Below are positions 1 through 6,670 of a stretch of DNA of 26,563 nt, piece after piece; positions within the stretch are counted from its first letter, which is position 1, and every line of letters begins with the position of its first letter. Below the pieces are notes generated by a model. That model saw only the letters and a program-made list of their open reading frames with translations, had not been told where the DNA came from and searched no databases. Origin of the DNA: a virus; the IMG/VR virus record IMGVR_UViG_3300025913_000100, positions 1 to 26,563 of that record; one strand, given 5' to 3'. A program made the position numbers and the translations under genes.

Positions 1-101
1 TGCTCGGCGAGCACGGGCACCGTAATCTGCTCGCCGTCGACCTCGACGGTGACCGGGCGGCAGCGCTCGGCGGGACGCCGGCGGAAGCTCAGGCGCTTCA
101 C
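1..101 (-). CDS. Partial CDS, N-terminus only, unknown function
   Basis: A reading frame opens at a GTG (99-101) that overlaps the TGA of the upstream gene in a GTGA junction, then runs off the left edge of the window without a stop. About 33 codons are visible. The start reads VKRLSFRRRPAER and is basic, followed by a more acidic stretch with VEVDGEQITVPV, which looks like beta strands. No family is recognisable from this fragment. The overlap matches the coupling style of its neighbours, which is the main reason to accept it. Confidence 0.6.
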   Translation of the reverse strand, partial: MKRLSFRRRPAERCRPVTVEVDGEQITVPVLAE

Positions 102-1162
102 TGCTTGCCCCCGGCCACATCGGCATCACGCGCAATGCGCTTCCAGTCCACGGATGGAACGTTCCGCGCGGTGGACTGGCGGGCGCGATCGAGGAAGTCT
201 GCCAGTGTGATCGGCTCGTCCCATGCCGGGGCGTCCCGGTGCCGCCATCCGTCGGGATCGGCGATGTCCACGCCGTAGCGGGTGCACCACTCCTCGGGAG
301 TGCGCTTTTCGGTCGCCTTCGCATCGTCGTCCAGCGCTGCGATGCGGTCGGCAAAGCGGGCATCCAGCGCCAGCATCGCCGGTACGGCGTCCAATCCGGC
401 CTTCGCACGCTGGCATCGCGCCACCGCCCGCGTGTCCGCCTCGCGCTCGGCCAGTGCGGCGTTGAGCTGGGCATGTGCCTGATCCAGCTCAGTGCGAAGT
501 TCGCAGACCTTCCTCGACTCGCCACAGGTGCACATGTCAAGCTCGGCCGGCATCCCCGCGACCTGAGCGGCGAGGGCGTCGCGCTCGGCCAGGACGGCGC
601 GCAACATGCCAACGGTCAGGCAGTAGCGCCCCAGCCCCTCAATGACCGTGTCGTCGCTGTCCCCGCGGAAGTGGGTCAGGAACCTGGCGATGCCCTCGGC
701 AGCCCCCTCGACCGCCCCGTCCTGCGCCTGCTCAGCCTCCACGCGCTCGTTCCACCACGTGATGGCCCAGTTGATCTGCGTGGCGGTGTAGCCGCCGGAA
801 ATGGTCGGGTTCGGCTCCAGCTCAGTGCCGGTCGCCGCCCCGTACTCGGCGATCGCCTGGTGATGCCAGGGCTGCGGCCGACCGCCGGCAAGGGCCAGCG
901 GCATGCGCTGTGTACGCGGCCACGGCTGCTGCTCGCCGCCCGTCGCCTCGGCCGGCTGCTGCTCGTCCGGCCACGACATGGTGATCTGTGCGGTCCGGAT
1001 CGCCTCGCGGATCGCTGAGCACCAGGCACCGTACTCGTGCTTCGACAGGTCGGCACCGACGCGAACGTAGACGTAGCTGCCGATGTCGTCGGCGTCGCGA
1101 CCGCAGTAAAGAATGTGCTCCCGCGCGATCTCGTGCACGGTCTTCGGGTCGGGGGCGGTCAT
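98..1162 (-). CDS. Hypothetical protein with central coiled coil
   Basis: 354 residues, unknown function. The N-terminal third is of mixed composition with a Gln/Pro-rich linker near residues 65-95. A helical, Ala/Glu/Arg-rich stretch follows at about residues 185-260 (ERDALAAQVAG, LRTELDQAHAQLNAAL) and probably forms a coiled coil, interrupted by a small Cys cluster (CTCGE). The C-terminal part contains DPDGWR and a later PITLADFLDRARQST, a combination I believe recurs in actinophage early proteins of unknown role. The ATG start overlaps the stop of the RNA ligase gene (ATGA, 1159-1162), so the two are probably co-translated. No enzyme motif is visible. Confidence 0.8.
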   Translation of the reverse strand: MTAPDPKTVHEIAREHILYCGRDADDIGSYVYVRVGADLSKHEYGAWCSAIREAIRTAQITMSWPDEQQPAEATGGEQQPWPRTQRMPLALAGGRPQPWHHQAIAEYGAATGTELEPNPTISGGYTATQINWAITWWNERVEAEQAQDGAVEGAAEGIARFLTHFRGDSDDTVIEGLGRYCLTVGMLRAVLAERDALAAQVAGMPAELDMCTCGESRKVCELRTELDQAHAQLNAALAEREADTRAVARCQRAKAGLDAVPAMLALDARFADRIAALDDDAKATEKRTPEEWCTRYGVDIADPDGWRHRDAPAWDEPITLADFLDRARQSTARNVPSVDWKRIARDADVAGGKQ

Positions 1163-1719
1163 CGCGCGAAGTCCCTTGCCTTGATCTTCACCATGCGGCC
1201 GTCCTCGTGGTGCCAGACGATCCCCTCGCAGCCGTCCGCTTCGGCCAGCGCAAGCACGGCCTTCCGGATCCCGGGGAACGTCAGCTCCGGCACGTCAACG
1301 TGCACCGCGTAGGCATGCTCGACGAGCAGGTGCATGTCGCACCGCTCCGGGTTCCCGTTGACCTTCGGGCCGATCAGCTCGAACGTCCCGGTGTAGCCCT
1401 TGGGCGGTCCGCAGTTCTCGACAGCCTCGGCGTGGTACTTCGCGAACGCCGACTGCGCGATCGGCTCCCAGCCGACGGTCTTGCCGGTGGCACTGTCCGT
1501 CTCGACCGCAATGTAGTTCGGCGGCGGCGTCTTCCCGGGCTTCACCTCGCGCCGGGCCCACCAGGCGCCGTCTTCGTCGAGCATGACGCAGGTGCCGTCG
1601 AACTTCCGCGTTGCGACGCCTTCGCCGGCCAGAACCCATTCGCAACCGGGCGTGACAGACTCGGTGACGTAGCGACGGTCCGACTCGTCCCTGACGAACA
1701 GGGTGGGGATCTTCTTCAT
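1159..1719 (-). CDS. RNA ligase-like nucleotidyltransferase, minimal
   Basis: 186 residues. It has the covalent nucleotidyltransferase signature: motif I K-x-D-G as KFDG at residues 39-42 with K39 the expected AMP-acceptor lysine; a motif III-like FELIG; motif IV EGIVW; and motif V VKIKARDF at the C-terminus. This order is that of ATP-dependent RNA ligases, and the short length with no C-terminal domain fits the small RNA-ligase-1-like proteins of phages and actinobacteria. It would seal RNA ends, perhaps in repair of cleaved tRNA, but the substrate is inferred. The start chosen is the ATG at 1717-1719, preceded by GGAG; an in-frame extension to 1821 is Arg/His/Pro-rich and overlaps the zinc-ribbon gene, so it was rejected. 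DNA ligase or capping enzyme is less likely because those carry an OB-fold domain. Confidence 0.75.
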   Translation of the reverse strand: MKKIPTLFVRDESDRRYVTESVTPGCEWVLAGEGVATRKFDGTCVMLDEDGAWWARREVKPGKTPPPNYIAVETDSATGKTVGWEPIAQSAFAKYHAEAVENCGPPKGYTGTFELIGPKVNGNPERCDMHLLVEHAYAVHVDVPELTFPGIRKAVLALAEADGCEGIVWHHEDGRMVKIKARDFAR

Positions 1720-1754
1720 GGGCTCAACTCCAGTTGTTGTCGCGTGGTGCGCGG

Positions 1755-1928
1755 TTAGGTGGTGCTGGTGTCGGCGGCCAGGCAGCGGGGGCACCAGTCG
1801 CGGTAGTAGATCTCCCGCCACCCGCTTTGGCGGATCCAGGCGTCAAGCTCCGCGAGGGTGCGGAAACGGCGGTGGGGTTGCGCACCGCACTCATCGCAGG
1901 ACAGGACAATCACGCGTCTAACGGCCAT
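1755..1928 (-). CDS. Small zinc-ribbon protein
   Basis: 57 residues starting MAVRRVIVLSCDECG and ending with TAA. Two CxxC knuckles, C11-DE-C14 and C46-PR-C49, are separated by a helical stretch (LAELDAWIRQSGW), typical of small zinc-binding phage proteins. The ATG starts one base after the TGA of the upstream gene (TGA-C-ATG), so it is tightly packed into the operon. Downstream a 35-base gap precedes the RNA ligase. The molecular role is unknown; nucleic-acid or protein binding is the usual role of such ribbons. Codon usage is high-GC3 like its neighbours. Confidence 0.8.
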   Translation of the reverse strand: MAVRRVIVLSCDECGAQPHRRFRTLAELDAWIRQSGWREIYYRDWCPRCLAADTSTT

Positions 1929-1929
1929 G

Positions 1930-2253
1930 TCACTCGACGACCTCGAATGTAACCGTCACCCTGAAGATGGTCTTGGGCGGGTCGCCCGGTGCCATCGCCT
2001 GAAACGCAACACGTTCGGCTTTCGCATCCGCGGCTCCGTAGAACAGCGGCGGCAGGTGAAAGATCCACGACGTCTTCGTCCGTGCGGGTGGTGAGAAGCC
2101 GGCGTTCTCCACGAGGTAGCCGACGAACGGCTTCGGGACCTTGGCGGGGGCGACTTTCTTGGCGGGCGTGGTCGCTTCGGCCTCGTCCAGCCTCAGCCGA
2201 ACCGCCTTGGCCAGGTCCGGGGTTACGGCTTCGACCTGCTCGATGTCAGTCAT
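1930..2253 (-). CDS. Hypothetical protein
   Basis: 107 residues from the ATG at 2251-2253, which overlaps the stop of the upstream HNH-containing gene by 8 bases (ATGACTGA). A GTG at 2259 would add two residues. An Ala/Lys/Pro-rich stretch (about residues 27-42, with KKVAPAKVPKP) separates a helical N-terminus from a C-terminal half with SWIFHLPPLF and a last strand FRVTVTFEV, probably a small beta-rich domain. No family recognised. It is followed after one base by the zinc-ribbon gene. Confidence 0.75.
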   Translation of the reverse strand: MTDIEQVEAVTPDLAKAVRLRLDEAEATTPAKKVAPAKVPKPFVGYLVENAGFSPPARTKTSWIFHLPPLFYGAADAKAERVAFQAMAPGDPPKTIFRVTVTFEVVE

Positions 2254-3103
2254 GACCACCGGCCGCGGTTCGGTCGTCGTCGCTGTACGCGTACAGCCCG
2301 GACTGCGTGCCGTCGGTGATGACGGAACTTCGAATCCGCTGAAGAACTGCCGGACCTACAAGTCGCACGGCAAGGAGTTCCGCATCGGCCATCAAGGCGG
2401 CTTGAGTATGGCTCAGGTCAGCCTTCTTCAGGGCGTTCTCGGCAACCGAACCGAGGTAGTCACTGCCGTAAACTCCCGTATAGTTCGACGCCTTCGCCTT
2501 TGCCTGCTGCGCCTTCACCGTCGCACGCGAGCACGTCCGGCACCTTCGGTGCCCGGTCCTGGGGTCAATTTTCGTGTTTGCCTCATCGTAAGGATGCCCC
2601 TGAGGGCAGTGCGTCTTCGCTCCAACCCATCCAATTCCACGTCCAGTAAAGCCAGCACAAGCCCTGCATGCGCGGCCGCGTCCCCCGTTAACCAACTTCG
2701 TATTCTCAGGTGAGTACGGATGGCCTTGAGGGCAGTGCGTCTTGTCCCGATTTGGAAACCATCCACGGCGAATATTCTCGCCTATCGTAACTGGTTCCAA
2801 ATGGTCGGGGTTAACGCACTTCCGGTTCCGGCAGAGATGGTCAAGCACCAGGTCATCTGGGATCGGGCCCACGAGGAGCAACCACAGCCAGCGATGCGCC
2901 CCCGTTTCCTTCCTCACGTCGCGATACGAAGTCGTAAATCGGCCGTAGCCAGCATCGCTAAGCAACCCCTGCCATTCCCAACAAATGCCAGTGGCGTCTA
3001 CACGCACAAAAAAGCGGGAAATGTCACTGGCTTTAGCCTTGAAATCGGAGCGGTCGATAACGAGGTGGATGTGGCGGCGGGCGGTGTCGGGCTGGGTGGT
3101 CAT
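2246..3103 (-). CDS. HNH endonuclease fused within a small phage protein
   Basis: 285 residues. The HNH nuclease core lies at about residues 70-106 (VGPIP, DHLCRNRKCVNPDHLEPV), with D88-H89, N98 and H101 as metal-binding and catalytic positions. It is preceded by the GICWEW strand typical of phage HNH_3-type enzymes. Two zinc-knuckle repeats follow, each THCPQGHPY plus a CxxC (about 123-149 and 165-191). The C-terminal 80 residues (NYTGVYGSDYLGSV onward) do not belong to the HNH family and look like the continuation of the first 26 residues. The start chosen is the ATG at 3101-3103 behind GGAGA. The frame stays open back to a GTG at 3385 that makes a GTGA overlap with the preceding gene, so a 379-residue form with a Pro/Ala-rich N-terminus is possible. 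Confidence 0.85.
   Translation of the reverse strand: MTTQPDTARRHIHLVIDRSDFKAKASDISRFFVRVDATGICWEWQGLLSDAGYGRFTTSYRDVRKETGAHRWLWLLLVGPIPDDLVLDHLCRNRKCVNPDHLEPVTIGENIRRGWFPNRDKTHCPQGHPYSPENTKLVNGGRGRACRACAGFTGRGIGWVGAKTHCPQGHPYDEANTKIDPRTGHRRCRTCSRATVKAQQAKAKASNYTGVYGSDYLGSVAENALKKADLSHTQAALMADAELLAVRLVGPAVLQRIRSSVITDGTQSGLYAYSDDDRTAAGGHD
2486..3025 (-). mobile_element. Putative in-frame HNH insertion inside a host gene
   Basis: Residues 27-206 of the 285-residue gene hold the whole HNH plus zinc-knuckle module. The flanking parts, MTTQPDTARRHIHLVIDRSD...KAKAS before it and NYTGVYGSDYLG... after it, read as one continuous 105-residue protein when the module is removed. The peptide KAKAS occurs at both junctions (residues 22-26 and 202-206). 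Local base composition is visibly less GC-rich in this segment (many A/T third positions near 3000-3030 and 2560-2600). This suggests acquisition of a homing-type nuclease cassette. Boundaries are inferred from protein continuity only; no intron core or intein splice residues are seen. Confidence 0.4.
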
Positions 3104-3381
3104 GGTTCTCCGATCGAAAACGTCTGTGAGGGCTTCTGAGGGCCGCGCACGGCCCACGGCGTCTTCCGGGGCCTGCGCGGCGTTCTGGGGGCTGTGCGGG
3201 GCGCTGAGGGGTCGCGGTGAGGCACTCACGGCCGAACCGATGGGCGCGGGCGCGCATGGGGGCGGAGTGGCCCTGTGGGGTCCGTAGGGGCGCGCGAAGG
3301 TGTCGTTGCGGGTCCCAGGAGGTTCCGCCCCCTGGAAGGCTCTCTGCGGGGCGCTCAGGGCGTCGCTGGCGACGAGAGGCG
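3104..3381 (-). other. 278-base stretch without an assigned gene; hairpin and repeat
   Basis: This is the longest unassigned stretch. It holds a GGAGA ribosome site just ahead of the ATG at 3103, a perfect 6-base-pair hairpin with a 4-base loop at 3140-3155 (GGGCCG/CGGCCC), and an imperfect 17-base direct repeat, 15 of 17 identical, at 3192-3208 and 3342-3358 (core TGCGGGGCGCT). The minus-strand frame of the HNH gene stays open across it with mostly G/C third positions, and a GTG at 3385 overlaps the upstream stop. It may therefore be coding for a disordered N-terminal extension rather than a leader. No clear promoter was found. Confidence 0.5.
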
Positions 3382-3570
3382 TCACTGCCGACCCCCGAAC
3401 ACCGTGCCGATGAGGTCCGACACGTGCGCCAGCGCGTAGCCGAACGGCAGCGTCGCCACCGCGAAGAACCCGCACAGCAGCACCGCGGTACCGATGCCGC
3501 TGCGGATCCAGCCGGGGCTGCGGTCCCAGCCATGCTCCTGACGAGGCTCCCGGCGAAACGCGCGCTTCAC
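3382..3570 (-). CDS. Small single-pass membrane protein
   Basis: 62 residues from a GTG that overlaps the stop of the LuxR-type gene (GTGA, 3567-3570). A basic N-terminus (KRAFRREPRQ) is followed by one hydrophobic segment of roughly 20-25 residues (GIGTAVLLCGFFAVATLPFGY, shown in part), then a short tail ending VFGGRQ. By the positive-inside rule the N-terminus would face the cytoplasm. Its coupling to the WhiB and LuxR-type genes suggests a joint role, but none is known. Function unknown. Confidence 0.7.
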   Translation of the reverse strand: MKRAFRREPRQEHGWDRSPGWIRSGIGTAVLLCGFFAVATLPFGYALAHVSDLIGTVFGGRQ

Positions 3571-4040
3571 GCCGCCACCCGTTCCGACCGGCGCACCGGC
3601 ACCAGCCGCAGCGCCCCGCACGCCACACCCGCCGCCACTGCCTCCTCGCGGCCGGACACGCCCAGCACCACAAACAGCCGCCGCACCCGCGACTTCACCG
3701 AATCGGTACTCAAGTGCAGCTCGACGCCGATCTCCCGGTTGGACATGCCGCGGGCGATCCGCACCAGCACGTCGAACAGGCCCTCGTCGAAACCGGCCGG
3801 GACCTCACCGGTCACCGACACCGGCAGGTCGCCGCGCCGGATCGCGAGCCCGACAACCCCGGCACGGTCCCCGATGCCGTACTTCGCGGCGACACGGGCC
3901 ATGTGGTTCTTCACCGTCAGCGGCAGCAGGCCGAGCTCCGCGGCGATCGCTGCGTTCGTCATGCCGCCCGCTACTAGCGCCACCACCTGCTTCTCGCGGT
4001 CGGTCAACGGCAGGCCGCGAAGTCCCTTCGGGGCGGTCAT
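3567..4040 (-). CDS. Tandem LuxR/GerE-type HTH DNA-binding protein
   Basis: 157 residues. Two LuxR-type HTH units are visible: the first at about residues 12-56 (LTDREKQVVALVAGG, then AAIAAELGL and TVKNHMARVAAKYG), the second at about 85-130 (LVRIARGMSNREIG, then LSTDSVKSRVRRLF). There is no receiver or sensor domain, so the protein is essentially two DNA-binding domains in a row. It would act as a transcription regulator, with both halves possibly contacting one operator. The ATG overlaps the WhiB stop (ATGA, 4037-4040), and a longer in-frame extension into the WhiB gene was rejected. The second HTH is more diverged from the LuxR consensus than the first. Confidence 0.8.
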   Translation of the reverse strand: MTAPKGLRGLPLTDREKQVVALVAGGMTNAAIAAELGLLPLTVKNHMARVAAKYGIGDRAGVVGLAIRRGDLPVSVTGEVPAGFDEGLFDVLVRIARGMSNREIGVELHLSTDSVKSRVRRLFVVLGVSGREEAVAAGVACGALRLVPVRRSERVAA

Positions 4041-4321
4041 GCCGCGGCCCGCCCCTCGCCCATACGGGACCGGGTCCGAGCGGCACGGCGCTTCATGGCG
4101 CGCCGTTCGTCCTCGCTGGCATTTCCCCACACGCCGGCGTCCTGGCTGGTGTCCAGCGCCCACTGCAGGCACTGGTCGACGACGTCGCAACGGCGGCATA
4201 CGGCCTTGGCGTCTTCGATTTGCAGCAACGCCGGCCCGGTGTTCCCGATCGGGAAGAAGAGCTCGGGGTCTTCGTTGCGGCAGGCTGCACGGTGGCGCCA
4301 GTCGGTGTTGGTGCTGGTCAT
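4037..4321 (-). CDS. whiB-like: WhiB-family iron-sulfur transcription factor
   Basis: 94 residues. The four cluster-binding cysteines are C14, C42, C45 and C51 (AACRNEDPELFFP, then CRRCDVVDQC), followed by the WhiB turn GVWGN at 63-67 (usually GVWGG) and a basic C-terminus (ERRAMKRRAARTRSR) for DNA contact. WhiB proteins bind [4Fe-4S] and the host primary sigma factor; phage copies can alter host transcription, as described for mycobacteriophage TM4. The ATG lies behind AGGAG with 6-base spacing. A 51-base, relatively AT-rich gap lies upstream and may hold a promoter. It is coupled to the tandem HTH gene. The last glycine of the turn being Asn is the only departure. Confidence 0.93.
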   Translation of the reverse strand: MTSTNTDWRHRAACRNEDPELFFPIGNTGPALLQIEDAKAVCRRCDVVDQCLQWALDTSQDAGVWGNASEDERRAMKRRAARTRSRMGEGRAAA

Positions 4322-4372
4322 GGTCGTCTCCTAGCTGCGGGGTTGATTGATCGTTTGCTTCTGTTCTGACCG

Positions 4373-4633
4373 TCAGGCGTTGTTGTCGCGCTGCGTCCGC
4401 ACCCGTTCAACGTGCTTGGCCAGGTACGACCGGCAGTTCAGCAGCGCCTGCGGTGTGGCTTTCGCCAGCGGCATCGAGCCGATGAACACGCCGTCCGCGG
4501 TCTCGACCCGCTGGTGCGAGCCGCCGGGGATCACTTGCAGGCCAGCGCCCTCAAGGGCCTTGCGCAGGGCTTTGACGGTGGTGACGGGCATGGCGCGGAC
4601 CTGCGCGCCGGTGGGTATCGCAGCCTCCTTCAC
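4373..4633 (-). CDS. HicA-like small protein (possible mRNA interferase fold)
   Basis: 86 residues from a GTG in a GTGA overlap with the MazG-like gene. The pattern VKALRKALEGAGLQVIPGGSHQ followed by a strand VFIGSMPL and a final helix recalls the HicA double-stranded-RNA-binding fold, in which the His of the G-S-H (residues 38-40 here) is catalytic. No HicB-type antitoxin partner lies next to it, so it may be an RNA-binding phage protein rather than part of a toxin-antitoxin pair. An alternative start is the ATG at residue 15. The fold assignment rests on the short motif and helix-strand order only. Confidence 0.6.
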   Translation of the reverse strand: MKEAAIPTGAQVRAMPVTTVKALRKALEGAGLQVIPGGSHQRVETADGVFIGSMPLAKATPQALLNCRSYLAKHVERVRTQRDNNA

Positions 4634-5253
4634 GACTGCGCTCCAGCCCGGGAGTCGATGTCCTCGATCCATGCCACGCAGACCGCCGCGCTCTGTACCA
4701 GCTCGGTACGGAGCTTGACCGGGTCGTCTTCGGCCATGGCCTCGAAGACCTCCTCTAGCAGCACCGCGCGCCAGTCGGCGCCGCCGTGCTTGGCGAGGTA
4801 CTCACAGCAGGCGCGGGCCTCGTCGGCCTTGTGCTGCATGACCGGTCCGCCGGTGCCGTCCTCGCGGTGCTGCTCGCCGAACTTGGCGATCTGCCGGACC
4901 CGCTCGGCCTGGACGTCACCGAGAACCGCAACGGTGCGGCAGTCGCAGTCGGCCACGCGCCGACCGCAGTCGGGGTGGTAGTCGCTGGGCGTGCACGTCT
5001 CGACCTCAAGCCCGTCGCCGTCGGGCTCGTAGTTGTCCCACCAGTACCGAACCCGGTAGGTGCCGACGGCGGGCGTGCCCTTCTCGCCGTCGAGTCCGAA
5101 GTGCCTGGCGTGGTACTCGGCGGAGCAGTCCTCGCCGTCCGGGTCGCAGTCCTTGGGGTGCTTCACGTCAAGGTGCAGGCCTGCCGTCGGCTCGTCGGTG
5201 ACGGTGACGATGTGCCAGGGCTCGTAGTGGTTGTGCGGCCGGGTCGCCATCAC
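4630..5253 (-). CDS. MazG-like NTP pyrophosphohydrolase domain protein
   Basis: 207 residues. The C-terminal half (about 110-200) is all-helical with the acidic pattern of MazG-like nucleotide pyrophosphatases: DVQAERVRQIAKFGEQH, then LLEEVFEAMAEDD and LRTELVQSAAV, in which an EExxE and a second E on the next helix would bind magnesium. Such enzymes hydrolyse NTPs or dNTPs to monophosphates, shaping nucleotide pools or alarmone levels. The N-terminal 105 residues contain His/Cys/Asp-rich turns (HPKDCDPDGEDC, CGRRVADCDC) that may bind metal and are not a recognised domain. The GTG start overlaps the upstream stop (GTGA); an ATG follows immediately as codon 2. Confidence 0.7.
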   Translation of the reverse strand: MMATRPHNHYEPWHIVTVTDEPTAGLHLDVKHPKDCDPDGEDCSAEYHARHFGLDGEKGTPAVGTYRVRYWWDNYEPDGDGLEVETCTPSDYHPDCGRRVADCDCRTVAVLGDVQAERVRQIAKFGEQHREDGTGGPVMQHKADEARACCEYLAKHGGADWRAVLLEEVFEAMAEDDPVKLRTELVQSAAVCVAWIEDIDSRAGAQS

Positions 5254-5885
5254 GCACCCGCCGTCTCGTCAACCAGCTGAACCCACCAGCCGGTGAACAC
5301 GCCGTCCTCGAACAGCACGTGGTGATTCGGCTGCTTGTCGTCCGTGCGCCACGAGTAGTCCGGCGGCGGGATGCCAGGCCCGGTGTCGCCGGATTCCCAG
5401 TCGATGATCGCGGCGTGCTTCGCGGCTTCCAGCGTGGTGAACGTGCGGTTGGAGTCCGCGGTCTCGTCGATGCTCGCGAAGAACCAGGCGGCGGTCGGCA
5501 TGTCGTGCGACCAGAACGCCGGCTTGCCGTAGTGCAGCGCCACCGCGTAGCTCGGGTCCTGGAGCTCGACCGCCAGCGGCGACCCGGGGCCGAACCGGGC
5601 GTTGAACTCGGCCAGGTAGGCGCGGACCATCTCCTCGGTGAACGGCTTGCCGACGTCGTCGACAGCCGGGTCGGTGCCGTTGCCGGGGTAGTGCCGGTCG
5701 TGGGCGGTGATCTCGCCCATGCCGGGGAAGTACACGCACCACTCGGTGGTGCCGTAGTCCTCGGCGAACCAGGCAAGGTTCACCGGGTCGAGGATGACGG
5801 GGTCGCCGCCCGTGGTGTTGTTGCTGGTCATCGTTCGCGTCTCCTCGTTCGTTTCGGTCGGGTTGGTGCCGTACACGGCGGTCAT
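5250..5885 (-). CDS. Hypothetical protein
   Basis: 211 residues from the ATG at 5883-5885 in an ATGA overlap. A second ATG at 5829-5831, preceded by GAGGAG, would give a 193-residue protein beginning MTSNNTTGG and may be the true start. The sequence is acidic and rich in aromatics (WFAEDYGTTEWCVYFPG, AWFFASIDE, YSWRTDDKQ), typical of compact phage proteins of unknown fold. No catalytic motif or membrane segment is seen. It lies between the PD-(D/E)XK gene and the MazG-like gene and is coupled to both. Confidence 0.75.
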   Translation of the reverse strand: MTAVYGTNPTETNEETRTMTSNNTTGGDPVILDPVNLAWFAEDYGTTEWCVYFPGMGEITAHDRHYPGNGTDPAVDDVGKPFTEEMVRAYLAEFNARFGPGSPLAVELQDPSYAVALHYGKPAFWSHDMPTAAWFFASIDETADSNRTFTTLEAAKHAAIIDWESGDTGPGIPPPDYSWRTDDKQPNHHVLFEDGVFTGWWVQLVDETAGA

Positions 5886-6670
5886 GCGGGCACCGGGGCC
5901 TGCTCGGCGAGCGCGGCCCGGATCTCGGCCGCGGCCTGCTTCATCCGGTCGGCCTGTTTGTCCAGGGCTGCGAGCGTGTCGGCGATCTTTTCGGTGGCGC
6001 GGATCTCCGTCAGTGCGTTGCGAACCGCGGCAGCCCAGGCCTCTGGTGTGGCGTTGGTGCCGTAGTCCCAGTCGGCCAGGCGGAAGCCGGTCAGCTTCTC
6101 CAGCTGGTCCATCAGCTCAAGCCGCTCGCGGGTCTGCGGGTCATTGCGGAGCCCGGCCTCACGCTCGATCTTCGAAATCTCCATGCGGCGCTGCTCGTGA
6201 AGACGGCGGGACTGGCTCTCCAGCGCGTTGTTCTGCTGGGTCTCCATCGACACCAGCAACGCCGCAAGCAGCGCCGTAGACGGCTGAAGACTGCGGTGCT
6301 CCGGCTCGACCACCGTCTTGAACCGCCGGCCCCGACCGCCCGGAACCATCAGGCCCCAGCCGTTCGGCAACATCTCCGGCGGTGCAACGCCGATATCCGG
6401 CGCCACGATCCAGAACGTGTTCGAGTGCGGCCACCACGCCTCGGCCTTCGCCGGCGTGTCCAGCTCCCGCTTGAAGTCGGCGTGCGAGACCTTCAGCTCG
6501 TGGACGTCCACGGTGTAGCCGCGGGAAGCCCACATGCCGACGTGGATCGCATCGGCCCGGTTGCTGCGGTTCGGGGCGGTCACCTCGGTCAGGAGCACGC
6601 AGCCGGGGCGGGTGTTGCCGGGCTTGATGTAGTGATTGCGCAGGGCGTTGAGCAGGTCGACGGTGTTCAC
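5882..6670 (-). CDS. PD-(D/E)XK nuclease-like protein, MmcB-type
   Basis: 262 residues from a GTG overlapping the upstream stop (GTGA). The N-terminal domain has E29, then RADAI with D40, then VHELK with E58-x-K60, followed by SHADF and FWIVAP. This matches the PD-(D/E)XK core as arranged in MmcB-like DNA-repair nucleases, where the last part is the strand after the active site. The C-terminal half is helical with heptad-like stretches (LHEQRRMEISKIEREAG, ALDKQADRMKQAAAEIRAAL) and probably a coiled coil. The role would be nicking or resolving DNA during replication or recombination, or recycling host DNA. The family match is by motif spacing only. Confidence 0.65.
   Translation of the reverse strand: MNTVDLLNALRNHYIKPGNTRPGCVLLTEVTAPNRSNRADAIHVGMWASRGYTVDVHELKVSHADFKRELDTPAKAEAWWPHSNTFWIVAPDIGVAPPEMLPNGWGLMVPGGRGRRFKTVVEPEHRSLQPSTALLAALLVSMETQQNNALESQSRRLHEQRRMEISKIEREAGLRNDPQTRERLELMDQLEKLTGFRLADWDYGTNATPEAWAAAVRNALTEIRATEKIADTLAALDKQADRMKQAAAEIRAALAEQAPVPA

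Noticed and set aside
2486-3025. Intein or group I intron as the explanation of the HNH insertion
   Set aside because: No Cys/Ser start with a terminal His-Asn and Cys/Ser/Thr, and the frame is open throughout. I could not find intron core sequences by eye, though I cannot fold the RNA.
4322-4372. Promoter in the gap before the WhiB gene
   Set aside because: The gap (51 bases) is less GC-rich and lies in front of a good ribosome site, but no -10/-35 pair of convincing quality was found.
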